DNA of 64,000 nt from Micavibrio sp. UBA5572 (GCA_002425415.1 DIMG01000016.1:310001-374000); one strand, 5' to 3'. Counted from the first letter of the stretch, positions 37,212 to 46,700 are shown. Numbers and translations are program-made. The notes: a model not told the origin generated them from the letters alone.

Positions 37212-37403
37212 ATGGGAGATATATTTAGTTATTCACCTTTGGATATAAGCGCCGATGATTTTTGGACATTAATCGGTGTTTTTGCGTTTTTGTTCGGGAT
37301 CAAGCTGGCAGCTGACGACTCGCCCAGTCTCCCATCTCATTATGGGCTGATATTTTCCTTATCCTCCAGCCTTTTTGTACTGTGGATACAGTTTTATCAT
37401 TAA
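37212..37403 (+). CDS. Small membrane protein, hypothetical
   Basis: A 63-residue frame (MGDIFSYSPLDISADDFWTL) contains two hydrophobic stretches (TLIGVFAFLFGIKLA and YGLIFSLSSSLFVLWIQFY), consistent with a two-helix membrane protein. AGGTG precedes the ATG; a GTG two codons earlier is possible. It fills the 390-bp hrcA-rph gap. I do not recognise it and coding status is uncertain. Confidence 0.4.
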   Translation: MGDIFSYSPLDISADDFWTLIGVFAFLFGIKLAADDSPSLPSHYGLIFSLSSSLFVLWIQFYH

Positions 37404-37502
37404 TTTCTGGACTTTAGCGTATTTCAAGTTTGACTTTTGGTGCATCTGCCGTTTTGATGCTGTTTATTCAAACATGCATAGATCAGATCAAAGGTAGATT
37501 TT

Positions 37503-38228
37503 ATGACCGCTTCAAGACCATCCGGTAGGGATTCCGGACAACTTCGTACAATCGATATTATTTGTGACGTGTCCAAACACGCTGAGGGGTCTTGCTTGAT
37601 TAAATTCGGAGACACCCATGTTCTGTGTACAGCAACGGTTGAAGAACATGTTCCCGGATGGATGAAAAATTCAGGTAAGGGGTGGGTTACAGCAGAATAT
37701 GGCATGTTGCCTCGTGCGACAGACAAGCGTACAGATCGTGAGGCCGCCCGTGGTAAACAAACAGGGCGAACGCAGGAAATCCAGCGTTTGATCGGGCGGG
37801 CTTTGCGTGCCATTGTTGATTTTGAAAAAATGGGCGAGCGTCAAGTGCGTCTGGATTGTGATGTAATTCAGGCTGATGGTGGGACTCGAACGGCAGCGAT
37901 TACCGGAAGTTATGTCGCTTTATATAAAGCGTTTGAATATTTGGTAACGCTGGGGCTTTTGAAAGAAATGCCTTTGAAAGATAGTATTTCGGCAATTTCT
38001 GTCGGAATTTATCAAGGCCAAGCGGCACTTGATCTTGATTATGCCGAGGATTCCAATGCCGAAACCGATGCCAATTTTGTTATTACCGGAAAAGGGGGGA
38101 TTGTTGAAATTCAGGGGACTGCAGAAAAAGATCCGTTTAGTGAAGAGCAGTTTCTCGAGCTTCTTTCTTTGGCCAAAAAAGGTTGTGCTGAACTGGCAGA
38201 GCTTCAACAAAAATCTGTGGCGGCATAA
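37503..38228 (+). CDS. rph: Ribonuclease PH
   Basis: RNase PH trims tRNA 3' ends by phosphorolysis. The 241-residue protein shows GSCLIKFGDTHVLCTATVEE, VTAEYGMLPRATDKRTDREA, GRTQEIQRLIGRALRA and LDCDVIQADGGTRTAAITG, all family hallmarks. AAAGGT precedes the ATG. First gene of rph-rdgB-hemW, the usual alphaproteobacterial trio divergent from hrcA. Confidence 0.98.
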   Translation: MTASRPSGRDSGQLRTIDIICDVSKHAEGSCLIKFGDTHVLCTATVEEHVPGWMKNSGKGWVTAEYGMLPRATDKRTDREAARGKQTGRTQEIQRLIGRALRAIVDFEKMGERQVRLDCDVIQADGGTRTAAITGSYVALYKAFEYLVTLGLLKEMPLKDSISAISVGIYQGQAALDLDYAEDSNAETDANFVITGKGGIVEIQGTAEKDPFSEEQFLELLSLAKKGCAELAELQQKSVAA

Positions 38229-38234
38229 TTCATC

Positions 38235-38816
38235 ATGAAGATAGACACGCTTGTTCTGGCTACTCACAATAAAGGAAAAGTTGCCGAAATGTCGGATCTG
38301 CTTTCTCCGTTTGGCATAGAGGTTCAATCAGCTGATGATTTTGATTTGGAGTCTCCTGAGGAAACCGAAGATAATTTTATCGGCAATGCATTGATTAAAG
38401 CCCGTTATGTTTGTGAAAAAACTGGTTTGCCGGCTTTAGCAGATGATAGCGGGTTATGCGTCACTGTGTTGAATGGGGAACCGGGCGTTTATTCTGCGGA
38501 TTGGGCAGGTTCAGAAAAAGACTTTTCCAAGGCCATGAAATTGGTTCATGAAAAAATGGGAGATGCGCTTGATCGGTCGGCGTATTTTATTTCTGTGTTT
38601 GCTTTTGTTTTACCTGATGGAACGGAACAGGTTTTTGAAGGGAGATGCGAAGGGCAATTGATCTGGCCTGCGCGAGGGCTTGACGGATTCGGATATGATC
38701 CGATGTTTGTGCCAAACGGGGATGAGCGCAGTTTTGGCGAGATGAGTTTACAAGAGAAAAAAGTTTATTCTCATCGCGCTAAAGCTTTTTCAAATTTTAG
38801 AAAAATTCTGGAATAG
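38235..38816 (+). CDS. rdgB: dITP/XTP pyrophosphatase
   Basis: RdgB/HAM1 hydrolyses non-canonical purine triphosphates and keeps them out of DNA. The 193-residue protein has LATHNKGKVAEM, the ETEDNFIGNALIKA block, ALADDSGLCV with catalytic Asp, and FGYDPMFVPNG...SHRAKAF. It starts 6 bp after rph and its stop touches the hemW start. Confidence 0.97.
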   Translation: MKIDTLVLATHNKGKVAEMSDLLSPFGIEVQSADDFDLESPEETEDNFIGNALIKARYVCEKTGLPALADDSGLCVTVLNGEPGVYSADWAGSEKDFSKAMKLVHEKMGDALDRSAYFISVFAFVLPDGTEQVFEGRCEGQLIWPARGLDGFGYDPMFVPNGDERSFGEMSLQEKKVYSHRAKAFSNFRKILE

Positions 38817-39992
38817 ATGGCGTTCGGAATTTATATCCATTGGCCTTTTTGTAAATCGAAATGTCCTTATTGCGATTTTAATTCCCATGTTCATAACAAC
38901 ATCGATCATTCACGTTGGCGTGCCGCGTATTTAAAGTCTTTAGCCTTTTGGTTTAACAAGACGGGGGATCGAGTTGTTGACACTGTCTTTTTTGGTGGAG
39001 GGACTCCCTCACTGATGGAACCTGAAACTGTGCGGGTTATTCTGGATTTTATTCGGTCGCATTGGGATGTTTCTTCTGATTGGGAAGTAACGTTGGAGGC
39101 CAACCCGACATCGTTCGAAGTTTCAAAGTTTGAATCCTTTCGTGCGGCGGGGGTTAATCGGGTTTCAATCGGGGTTCAGTCATTAAATGCCCATGATTTG
39201 GAATTTTTGGGTAGGGAGCACGATCCAGAGCAGGCACGAGAGGCTATTCGAGACGCTGCACGGATTTTTGACCGGACATCATTTGATTTGATTTATGCTC
39301 GTCCCAATCAAACTGTTGAGGCTTGGCATGAGGAATTGAGTGAGGCATTGACTCTGTCTGGTGGGCATTTGTCTTTGTATCAATTGACCATCGAGCAGGG
39401 GACTCCTTTTTATACGCGCCATGTCCGCAAAGAATTTATTATTCCCGAGCAGGATTTGGCTGCTGATTTATATGATGTGACGCAAGAGGTTTTGACTTGT
39501 GCGGGTCTTCCTGCATATGAAGTTTCCAATCATGCGAAAATTGGTCAAGAGTCGCGGCATAATCTGATTTATTGGCGGTATGATGATTATCTGGGGATTG
39601 GCCCCGGGGCTCATGGTCGTGTGACATTGAATGGACAAAAATTTGCAACGCGCGATCATCGCTCACCGGATATTTGGCTGGCGCGAGTGGATGAGTCAGG
39701 GCATGGTTCACTGGATTTTGAAGCAGTGGGTGTCGAATCTCGTTTTCAGGAATGTTTGATGATGGGGTTGAGACTTCGGGAAGGCATACCGTTTGAAAGA
39801 CTGGTCATGCAGATTTCTTCGGATCATTATGCCGAGGTTTCTGATTTTCTGGATATGTGCGCTGTTCAACATTTAATAGATGGCGGAATTCTGGAGGATC
39901 AAAAAGAAACCCTGCGGACTACGCCACAGGGTTTAAAATGTTTAAATTCTGTTTTAGGGTTTTTATTGGGGCGGGGGAGCGCCGCCCATTAA
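38817..39992 (+). CDS. hemW: Heme chaperone HemW (radical-SAM, HemN-like)
   Basis: HemW is a radical-SAM heme-binding protein related to coproporphyrinogen dehydrogenase. In the 391-residue product the cluster motif is C12-x3-C16-x2-C19 (HWPFCKSKCPYC), followed by FFGGGTPSLM and the NRVSIGVQSLN segment. The extra N-terminal cysteine of true HemN is absent. It begins immediately after the rdgB stop with no separate ribosome site, so it is coupled. Its 3' end overlaps the convergent periplasmic gene by 30 bp. Confidence 0.95.
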   Translation: MAFGIYIHWPFCKSKCPYCDFNSHVHNNIDHSRWRAAYLKSLAFWFNKTGDRVVDTVFFGGGTPSLMEPETVRVILDFIRSHWDVSSDWEVTLEANPTSFEVSKFESFRAAGVNRVSIGVQSLNAHDLEFLGREHDPEQAREAIRDAARIFDRTSFDLIYARPNQTVEAWHEELSEALTLSGGHLSLYQLTIEQGTPFYTRHVRKEFIIPEQDLAADLYDVTQEVLTCAGLPAYEVSNHAKIGQESRHNLIYWRYDDYLGIGPGAHGRVTLNGQKFATRDHRSPDIWLARVDESGHGSLDFEAVGVESRFQECLMMGLRLREGIPFERLVMQISSDHYAEVSDFLDMCAVQHLIDGGILEDQKETLRTTPQGLKCLNSVLGFLLGRGSAAH

Positions 39993-41516
39993 TGCGGAAA
40001 AATCGGCTCCGTTTATTGTAATGTTCCCTTGATCGCTCATCACAAGATGGTAGGTTCTGGTATCCGGATTGTCCGGTGAAATTTGTCCGGCCATTTGAAG
40101 GATGACCAAAGGACCTGTCACGTTTTGCCCCATTGGGTTGCTTGCTGATTTTGAATTGAGCTCTGCTATCAATGCATTTAAACCGGTTATTTCCCATGTT
40201 TGATCGGAGGCTATTCCTATCGGGTTGGTTGATGTTGCTCGGACTGTTCCTTCGCCTTTGGCGTTTATTAACGGCGTGTTTATGTGGAATTTATGATTGG
40301 CGTTGGTTCCCGCATCACCAAGAATTTTCGAGAAAGGCTTGACCGGTTCAGGTGTTTTTTCTTGAGGCTCCTTGTCTCCAGCTTGAGTGGCAGAAAGAAT
40401 GCCTATTTGTTTCCTTCCGTTGGCGATGATGTCCTGTAACGGTATGTTGCCTATCTTTATGTCCAGATCTATACTGTCCGGTGTTAGATTTTTTGTGTCT
40501 TCAAAAGGTGTTTTTAGATCGGAAAAGCCAAAGCGAATATTTGTTTTTACGTTTTGGGGAGCGTGCATGTCGGCATCAAAACCGAAATGGGCAGAGGCCA
40601 GTTTGAAGGGTAGGTTTTCAGGTTGCTCTGTTGAAACTTTAAGGCCGTAGATTTCCAGATTTTTGATAGTTAAATTAGAAGTTATTGCCCCCATCGGAGT
40701 TTCAAAATTATTGGCGATGACATCATATATCTGGAGTATTTGCATCGGATTGTTTCCAATATTTGTGAAATTTGTTTTGTTTCCTTGTGCTTCCTTTATG
40801 TTTTTTTGGAAAGTTTTCAAAGAGGTCATATCCAGATCGAAAATTTGGTATTTTATGTTGGCTTCACCCAGAGTCAGTTTTTCTTTTTCATTTTTTCCAA
40901 AATATACATTCTTGGCGATAACATTTAAGGGGCCTGACCATGTGTGTGTTGCTGTATTTTCAGTAAAATTCTGATCTATATTCAAAAGGTTAATGGTGGT
41001 TTTAAAGGGAGGGGATTTATCTTCGGCGGGGGTCGCAATGTCAATATTCTGATATTCGGCATTGTATTTCGTCATATAGTTAAGTGGTACGTTCCAAATT
41101 CCTGATGTTTTTTGATGTCCAATTTTAATATCAGTTATTGCTCCTGTGCTGGATGTTGATGTAATTTTTTTGGGAAGGGCGATTGATACGTTCCATTCGT
41201 CCCCCGTTTTTCCAGGCATTGCGTTCATGGTAATTATTCCCAAATCAACGATTCTGTTGTCAGGATATTGAGCTTTCAGGTGTGGCAGGCTGACTTGATA
41301 ATAGGTGTCTTTCGGAGAGATTGTAAGGTCTCCTTGGGTTTTTAGCTCAACACCGTCTGTTGATGAAAGGGTCTGTTGTTCTTGAATATAGTTCTGAATC
41401 AATGATTTAAGGTTCTGTGCCCCTTGTTCATCAATCGCGGCCAAAGAGGGCGTCGCGTGGAGGAGTAAAAGGGCAATCGGGGTTGTTAGCATCAGGTTGT
41501 GGAAAACAGATTTCAT
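39963..41516 (-). CDS. Periplasmic or outer-membrane-directed protein of unknown function
   Basis: The 517-residue product has a signal peptide (MKSVFHNLMLTTPIALLLLH, cleavage near LAA). The rest is rich in alternating polar/hydrophobic segments suggesting beta structure (LTISPKDTYYQVSLPHLKAQ, NIRFGFSDLKTPF, GPLVILQMAGQI). It ends GADFSALMGGAPPPQ. I do not recognise it with confidence; AsmA-like or DUF945-like architecture is possible. AAGGAC precedes the ATG. Upstream, 41566-41583 holds the inverted repeat ATCAGGC-TTTT-GCCTGAT, a possible operator shared with the divergent gene. Confidence 0.75.
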   Translation of the reverse strand: MKSVFHNLMLTTPIALLLLHATPSLAAIDEQGAQNLKSLIQNYIQEQQTLSSTDGVELKTQGDLTISPKDTYYQVSLPHLKAQYPDNRIVDLGIITMNAMPGKTGDEWNVSIALPKKITSTSSTGAITDIKIGHQKTSGIWNVPLNYMTKYNAEYQNIDIATPAEDKSPPFKTTINLLNIDQNFTENTATHTWSGPLNVIAKNVYFGKNEKEKLTLGEANIKYQIFDLDMTSLKTFQKNIKEAQGNKTNFTNIGNNPMQILQIYDVIANNFETPMGAITSNLTIKNLEIYGLKVSTEQPENLPFKLASAHFGFDADMHAPQNVKTNIRFGFSDLKTPFEDTKNLTPDSIDLDIKIGNIPLQDIIANGRKQIGILSATQAGDKEPQEKTPEPVKPFSKILGDAGTNANHKFHINTPLINAKGEGTVRATSTNPIGIASDQTWEITGLNALIAELNSKSASNPMGQNVTGPLVILQMAGQISPDNPDTRTYHLVMSDQGNITINGADFSALMGGAPPPQ

Positions 41517-41703
41517 TTCTTGTCCTTCATCCAGATTGGAATGTTGAAATTTATTGAGGGAGTTTATCAGGCTTTTGCCTGATTGATCCAGAGTAAAAAT
41601 ATTTGGCTTTTTCTGCCATTTTGTTTGCTTTTTTCTTGGATTGATTGGTTTTTGGGGCTATAAGTTTTGCTGTTCAGTCTTTTGAGGAAATATAAAAACG
41701 ACC

Positions 41704-42975
41704 ATGATTTTGTCAGCTATCTCGAAACAATTTACCCTTCAGGATGATGGGCAAATTTTCTACCAGTCCGATTCAACCAATCCTTTGCCTGGTGAACCAT
41801 TGGCTATTGTTCGTAAAGGCGAGAGCTTATTGATTCCTGACGTGGAGATTTTTGAGAGCCGCGATTTGGGAAGTGAAGATCGTGATGCCGTAAAAGAACA
41901 TGTGTCAACATGGTTGAAGGCACATATTTATACAATTCTTGAGCCTTTATTTGGGTTGATATCGGAAGAAGAACAGCCGGAAATTGTCAGAAATATTTGT
42001 TTGAAACTGTTTGCTGGTGTCGGAATTATTCCGCGTGGAGAAATTGAAGATTTAATTGCGCAATTGGATACCGATATGCGCAAAATGTTGCGGGATAAAA
42101 AGGTTCGTTTGGGGCCTTTGCTGGTGTTTATTCCTGATTTGAACAAGCCTGCTGCTGTTCGTTTGCGCGGGTTGTTGTGGAGTTTGTCTCATGACGCGCC
42201 GTTGCCTGCTCCTGTTCCCAAGGACGGGTCAATGTCGGTTGTGGTTGATGTGACGACTGCCAACCCTGATTTTTATCGTGCAATTGGTTATCCACTTTAT
42301 GGCCCACGCGTTATTCGGATCGATATGCTTGATCGTGTAATTAACGCGGTTTATGACGGAGCAAAAGGCGGAAAGTTTCAGGCTCAGCATAGTATGGCTG
42401 AATGGATGGGTTGCCCGATTGCCGATTTATACGCCATTCTGGAGGCGATGGGGCATAAGCATATTGAAACACCTGTCGTTGTAGAGGTAGCAGTTGAAGA
42501 GATTGTACCTGTTGCCGCCAATGATGGTGCTGTGGAAATAGAGGTTTTGCCTGTTTCTGCTTCTGCTTCTGGAACTCAAGTTGATCTGTTTGCTGTGGCT
42601 TCTGACGCTGCCAAAATAGAGGAAAAGACGGACGATAAAACTGCAGAGAAAATTTCAGAGAAAAAAGCTCCGCAGAAAAAACCTGAACTCGACTTTTTCT
42701 TTTTACGACGGGGCAAGGCTCATTCTGACACAGCGGCTCGTCGTCCGCGTGTTGAACATGAGAATAAACCTGCTTTTCCGAAAGAGCGTTATTCACCGAA
42801 GAATGCCAAGAAATCAGATAGCGAAGATGGTGAGCATAAAAAATTCAAAAAGAAAAAATTTGATGATCGCAAGAAAGACAAAAAAGAGTCTCGTTATGAA
42901 TCTCGTGTCTTCTCTGCTGATGCTGTGGATCACGATAACCCATTTGCGGTTTTGCAAAATCTTAAATTAAAATAG
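41704..42975 (+). CDS. Helicase-related protein C-terminal module, helicase domains absent
   Basis: The 423-residue product resembles only the C-terminal part of the large alphaproteobacterial helicase-related protein. Shared features are the opening small domain (FTLQDDGQIFYQ, PLAIVRKGE), the helical WLKAHIYTILEPL block, VRLGPLLVFIPDLNKPAAVR, YRAIGYPLYGPRVIRIDMLD and the ending DHDNPFAVLQNLKLK after a Lys-rich tail. No Walker A or DEAD/DEAH motif is present, and upstream sequence is non-coding then a divergent gene. The Lys-rich tail suggests nucleic-acid binding. Homology is from recalled family pattern. Confidence 0.6.
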   Translation: MILSAISKQFTLQDDGQIFYQSDSTNPLPGEPLAIVRKGESLLIPDVEIFESRDLGSEDRDAVKEHVSTWLKAHIYTILEPLFGLISEEEQPEIVRNICLKLFAGVGIIPRGEIEDLIAQLDTDMRKMLRDKKVRLGPLLVFIPDLNKPAAVRLRGLLWSLSHDAPLPAPVPKDGSMSVVVDVTTANPDFYRAIGYPLYGPRVIRIDMLDRVINAVYDGAKGGKFQAQHSMAEWMGCPIADLYAILEAMGHKHIETPVVVEVAVEEIVPVAANDGAVEIEVLPVSASASGTQVDLFAVASDAAKIEEKTDDKTAEKISEKKAPQKKPELDFFFLRRGKAHSDTAARRPRVEHENKPAFPKERYSPKNAKKSDSEDGEHKKFKKKKFDDRKKDKKESRYESRVFSADAVDHDNPFAVLQNLKLK

Positions 42976-42977
42976 AT

Positions 42978-43502
42978 ATGGATATAGATGCAGATATAGA
43001 AAAACGCGTTTCTTTATTTAAGTTTATAAGGGATATTCCTTATAAAATAGCATTGAACTCTGAAGAGCAGGATTATTGTTGTTCGACAAAATCTTTGATG
43101 TTGGCTTCGCTTCTTGAGCGCGAAGGGTTGCAAACCAGACAGATTATTTGTGATTTTAATTGGGTAGATATGCCATTGCCTGAGGCAGTATTGTCTTTGC
43201 CATATATGGTAGAAGAAACCACTCATCAGTTTTTGCAAGTTTTAATTCCTGAAACCGAAGATTGGATAAATTGTGATCCAACTTGGGATAGTGGAATGAA
43301 AAAATGTGGATTTGAAATTTCCAAATGGGATGGCCTTCATAATACGCGTTTGGCGGTTGTCCCAACTCGTATTTATTCTCCGCAAGAAAGTCTGGATTTA
43401 ATTGAAAGCTTTAAAAATGAAGGGTTTATTACTCGGCACATGGCTTATCATCATGTTTTTTATCAAGCAATAAATGATTGGCTTCGGGCTAGTCGCTCAT
43501 AG
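42978..43502 (+). CDS. Transglutaminase-like cysteine protein
   Basis: The 174-residue cytoplasmic protein resembles the transglutaminase-like superfamily. A Cys-His-Asp triad is visible: Cys34/35 in YCCSTKSLMLASLLEREGLQ, His83 in TTHQFLQVLI and Asp100 in WINCDPTWD. Whether it is a protease, amidase or inactive is unknown. It starts 2 bp after the helicase-module gene, so the two form a unit and may work together (inference). Its last 6 bp overlap dxr. Confidence 0.65.
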   Translation: MDIDADIEKRVSLFKFIRDIPYKIALNSEEQDYCCSTKSLMLASLLEREGLQTRQIICDFNWVDMPLPEAVLSLPYMVEETTHQFLQVLIPETEDWINCDPTWDSGMKKCGFEISKWDGLHNTRLAVVPTRIYSPQESLDLIESFKNEGFITRHMAYHHVFYQAINDWLRASRS

Positions 43503-44639
43503 ATGGGAACGGATTCTTATTTCCTGATTGAGAGCGATGATATCTTCGAGGGAGGATACTGTTCTGCCTTGTGCGTGGGGGATGGATTTTTCCAGTATTG
43601 GAATAATTTGTCCGAAGGAAATTTCTTTATTGAGGAATTTTTCTACGGCAATTTCATTTGCGGCATTCAGGGCAATGCAGGCTGATTGTCCGGACTTCAA
43701 ACAATCATAAGCCAAGCCTAGGGACGGAAATTGGTTGAAGTCTGGTTGTTGGAATTCCAGTTTTGAAAGTGTTGTCCAATCAAGGGTTTTTCCGGTTGTG
43801 GTCATACGGTCGGGGTAGGCGAGGGCATAGGCAATCGGGGTGCGCATGTCGGGTGCGCCGAGTTGTGCCAGAACTGATCCGTCTGTGTATTCAACCATAG
43901 AATGAATGATCGATTGCGGGTGGATCAGAACATCAATCTGGTTTGCTGGTATATCAAACAAATAATGAGCTTCGATGATTTCCAGAGCTTTGTTCATCAT
44001 GCTGGCGCTATCGACCGAAATTTTTCGTCCCATGATCCAGTTGGGGTGATTGACCGCTTGTTCCGGTGTGGCCATCGCTATTTGTTCTTTTGTCCATGTG
44101 CGAAACGGTCCGCCTGATGCGGTCAGGATGATTTTTTTAATCTGGGTACGGTTATGATTTTCAAAGACTTGAAAAATTGCATTGTGTTCACTGTCAACTG
44201 GCAAGATATTTGTGCCGTGTTGTTTGGCTAGGTCAAGAACCAATTTTCCAGCTGCGACGAGAGGTTCTTTATTGGCAATCGCAAGGGATTTTGTATGGGG
44301 GATTGCAGTTAAGACTGGTTCTAGCCCTGCGATACCAACAATCGCTGCCATGCAGATGTCGGTTGGTATGCTTGCGGCTTCGAGTATCGCAGATCGTCCT
44401 GCAGCGATTTTTATCGAAGTTGTCGAGAGGGCGTCTTTTAATTGTTGGTAGAGTGTTTCATCGGCAATGGCGATAAATTCTGGCGCAAATTTTTTTGCTT
44501 GTTCAATCAACAGGTTAAGATTTCGTCCTGCGGTTAGAACACGGATTTTGAATTGTTCAGGATTTTGAGAAATTAAATCAATCGTGCTGGTTCCGATTGA
44601 TCCTGTTGATCCGAGGATGGAGATGGATTTTTGTTCCAT
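43497..44639 (-). CDS. dxr: 1-deoxy-D-xylulose-5-phosphate reductoisomerase
   Basis: Dxr is the second MEP-pathway enzyme, using NADPH. The 380-residue protein has the GSTGSIGTSTIDLI cofactor loop, ANKEPLVAAGKLV, ILPVDSEHNAIFQ with metal ligands and the NHPNWIMGRKISVDSASMMN active-site region. It is the last gene of pyrH-frr-uppS-cdsA-dxr. The usual following genes (rseP, bamA) are not downstream: the next gene is convergent. Confidence 0.98.
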   Translation of the reverse strand: MEQKSISILGSTGSIGTSTIDLISQNPEQFKIRVLTAGRNLNLLIEQAKKFAPEFIAIADETLYQQLKDALSTTSIKIAAGRSAILEAASIPTDICMAAIVGIAGLEPVLTAIPHTKSLAIANKEPLVAAGKLVLDLAKQHGTNILPVDSEHNAIFQVFENHNRTQIKKIILTASGGPFRTWTKEQIAMATPEQAVNHPNWIMGRKISVDSASMMNKALEIIEAHYLFDIPANQIDVLIHPQSIIHSMVEYTDGSVLAQLGAPDMRTPIAYALAYPDRMTTTGKTLDWTTLSKLEFQQPDFNQFPSLGLAYDCLKSGQSACIALNAANEIAVEKFLNKEISFGQIIPILEKSIPHAQGRTVSSLEDIIALNQEIRIRSHL

Positions 44640-44652
44640 GTATTTCCCTCTG

Positions 44653-45348
44653 TTAAAAATCCGGATGGATATAGACGAGGTAAGCGCAATAGACCGGAAT
44701 CACCAGTAAAAGTGCGTCGATGCGGTCAAGAATTCCACCATGTCCGGGGATAAGATGTCCGGTATCTTTAACGCCTGCTTTGCGTTTCATCAGGGAAATC
44801 AGCAAGTCTCCGGATTGCCCTACCATGCCCATAAGTGCGCCTGCGATTATTGTTGATATGAGTGATGGTGTGTTTTCAATCAGGCTGGTCGGGGTGAGAA
44901 TGTGGATGCAGATTGAAAGTGTGAAGGCAGGGCCGAGTAAAGCACCGACATATCCCGACCATGTTTTATTGGGGCTAATGGTCGGGGTCATTTTGCGGCC
45001 GCCGATATTTTTTCCCATGATGAATGCCAGTGTATCACTTGACCATATTGTCAGAAAAAGAAAGAGAATCCATTCAAAACCATCCGGCAGCCATAGGCGC
45101 AGATAAGCCATTTCAACAAATGAAAATTCCAGATAGATCAAGCCGATCAGGCCGATAATTATTCTTTTGAAGAGATTCGGGGTGATTTTAAGGGTCAGGT
45201 TTATCCATTCCGAAACGGCTGCGCCGATGCAGGCGGCCAATAAAATGCCATAGCCCCATCCGCCCCAAATCATTATGCCGATGACCATTGGAATGAGAAT
45301 AATAGATGAAATAATCCGTAAAGAGAGAGAAGACAGGGCACGTTTCAT
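44653..45348 (-). CDS. cdsA: Phosphatidate cytidylyltransferase
   Basis: CdsA makes CDP-diacylglycerol, the precursor of all phospholipids. The 231-residue integral membrane protein has about six to seven hydrophobic helices and the family signature GDLLISLMKRKAGVKDTGHL-IPGHGGILDRIDALL. SPNKTWSGYVGALLGP is the other conserved block. It lies 13 bp before dxr and 15 bp after uppS. Confidence 0.96.
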   Translation of the reverse strand: MKRALSSLSLRIISSIILIPMVIGIMIWGGWGYGILLAACIGAAVSEWINLTLKITPNLFKRIIIGLIGLIYLEFSFVEMAYLRLWLPDGFEWILFLFLTIWSSDTLAFIMGKNIGGRKMTPTISPNKTWSGYVGALLGPAFTLSICIHILTPTSLIENTPSLISTIIAGALMGMVGQSGDLLISLMKRKAGVKDTGHLIPGHGGILDRIDALLLVIPVYCAYLVYIHPDF

Positions 45349-45363
45349 CGGGAAATTTCTGAC

Positions 45364-46107
45364 TTATCTCTGGGTTGATTTGATGTTGCCAAAGCGGCGG
45401 TCACGTTGTGTAAATTCTTTTACGGCTTTTTCAAGATCTTCTTTGTCAAAATCTGGCCAATGGGTTTGAGTAAAAACAAATTCGGTATAAGCACATGGCC
45501 ATAACAGAAAATTCGATATTCTTTGTTCGCCACTGGTGCGGATCATTAAATCCGGATCCGGAATTCCTGCGGTCATGAGGAATTGAGGGAACAGGGCGCT
45601 GACTTCTTCTTCGGATAGTTTGCGTTTTTCACGTGCTGCGTAGTCAGCCAGAGTGTGGGCTGCGTGCAAAATATCATGACGGCCACCGTAGTTTAAAGCC
45701 ATGACCAATGTGATTTGACGGTTGTCTGCAGTTAAGCGTTCGGCATTGTCTATTAAGTCGACTATGTCTTGGTCAAATCCGTTGCGGTCTCCGATAACGC
45801 GCAGGCGAATTCCGTTTTTATGAAGTTCTGCTGTTTCCGAGCGTAAATAAGAGCGTAGCAGTCTCATCAATTCTTTGACTTCGCTTTCAGGGCGAGACCA
45901 GTTTTCTGATGAAAAACCAAACAGAGTTAGATATTTAATCCCCATTTCCTGTGCGCTTTTTACCGTACGTTTGACAGCTTCAGAGCCGCGTTGGTGTCCC
46001 ATGGTGCGGGGCAGTCCACGTGCAGCCGCCCAACGCCCGTTGCCGTCCATAATGATGGCAATATGGGTGGGAGTCTGCGCGTCGGTTGGAGATAATGTTG
46101 TATTCAA
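45364..46107 (-). CDS. uppS: Undecaprenyl diphosphate synthase
   Basis: UppS extends farnesyl diphosphate to the C55 lipid carrier for cell-wall synthesis. The 247-residue protein has IIMDGNGRWAAARGL with the catalytic Asp, GFSSENWSRP, ALNYGGRHDI and LMIRTSGEQRISNFLLWPCA. It uses a TTG start with AAGG eight bases before. It begins 3 bp after the frr stop. Confidence 0.97.
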   Translation of the reverse strand: MNTTLSPTDAQTPTHIAIIMDGNGRWAAARGLPRTMGHQRGSEAVKRTVKSAQEMGIKYLTLFGFSSENWSRPESEVKELMRLLRSYLRSETAELHKNGIRLRVIGDRNGFDQDIVDLIDNAERLTADNRQITLVMALNYGGRHDILHAAHTLADYAAREKRKLSEEEVSALFPQFLMTAGIPDPDLMIRTSGEQRISNFLLWPCAYTEFVFTQTHWPDFDKEDLEKAVKEFTQRDRRFGNIKSTQR

Positions 46108-46110
46108 GTT

Positions 46111-46665
46111 TCAAACCTTCATTACATCGGATTCTTTTCTTGCTAACAGGTCGTCGACTGTTTTTATAAATTGATCTGTTAGCTTTTGAACATCATCCGA
46201 CATGCGTTTGTGTTCGTCTTCGGAAATCTCGCTGTCTTTTTCTGCTTTTTTCAGGGTATCCATCCCATCACGGCGGATATTGCGGATGGCAACACGCGAT
46301 TGTTCGGCGTATTTTCCGGCTACTTTTTGAAGTTCGGCGCGGCGTTCGGTTGATAGCTCAGGGACGGGGACGCGGATCAATGTGCCTTCTGCTTGCGGGT
46401 TTAGCCCCAGACCGGAATCACGAATGGCTTTTTCAGCGGATTTTGTATTGTTGTTATCCCAGACTTGAACGGTCAACATGCGGGATTCCGGAACGCCAAT
46501 TGTTGCAATCTGGTTCAGAGGCATTTTTGCGCCATAAACATCAACGGTTACGGGTTCGAGCATGTGGATCGATGCGCGTCCTGTGCGTAGGCCGGTAAAC
46601 TCTTTTTCCAGCATATCTATTGTGCTTTGCATGCGGGTTTTGAGATCGTTCATATCAATAGCCAT
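46111..46665 (-). CDS. frr: Ribosome recycling factor
   Basis: RRF splits post-termination ribosomes together with EF-G. The 184-residue protein has LEKEFTGLRTGRASIHMLEP, the middle IRVPVPELSTERRAELQKVA and the C-terminal DVQKLTDQFIKTVDDLLARK. Normal length. AGGAC precedes the ATG. In the pyrH-frr-uppS-cdsA-dxr operon, 35 bp after pyrH. Confidence 0.98.
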   Translation of the reverse strand: MAIDMNDLKTRMQSTIDMLEKEFTGLRTGRASIHMLEPVTVDVYGAKMPLNQIATIGVPESRMLTVQVWDNNNTKSAEKAIRDSGLGLNPQAEGTLIRVPVPELSTERRAELQKVAGKYAEQSRVAIRNIRRDGMDTLKKAEKDSEISEDEHKRMSDDVQKLTDQFIKTVDDLLARKESDVMKV

Positions 46666-46700
46666 TTTCTTGTCCTTTTTTATTGCTTATTTATATGGGG

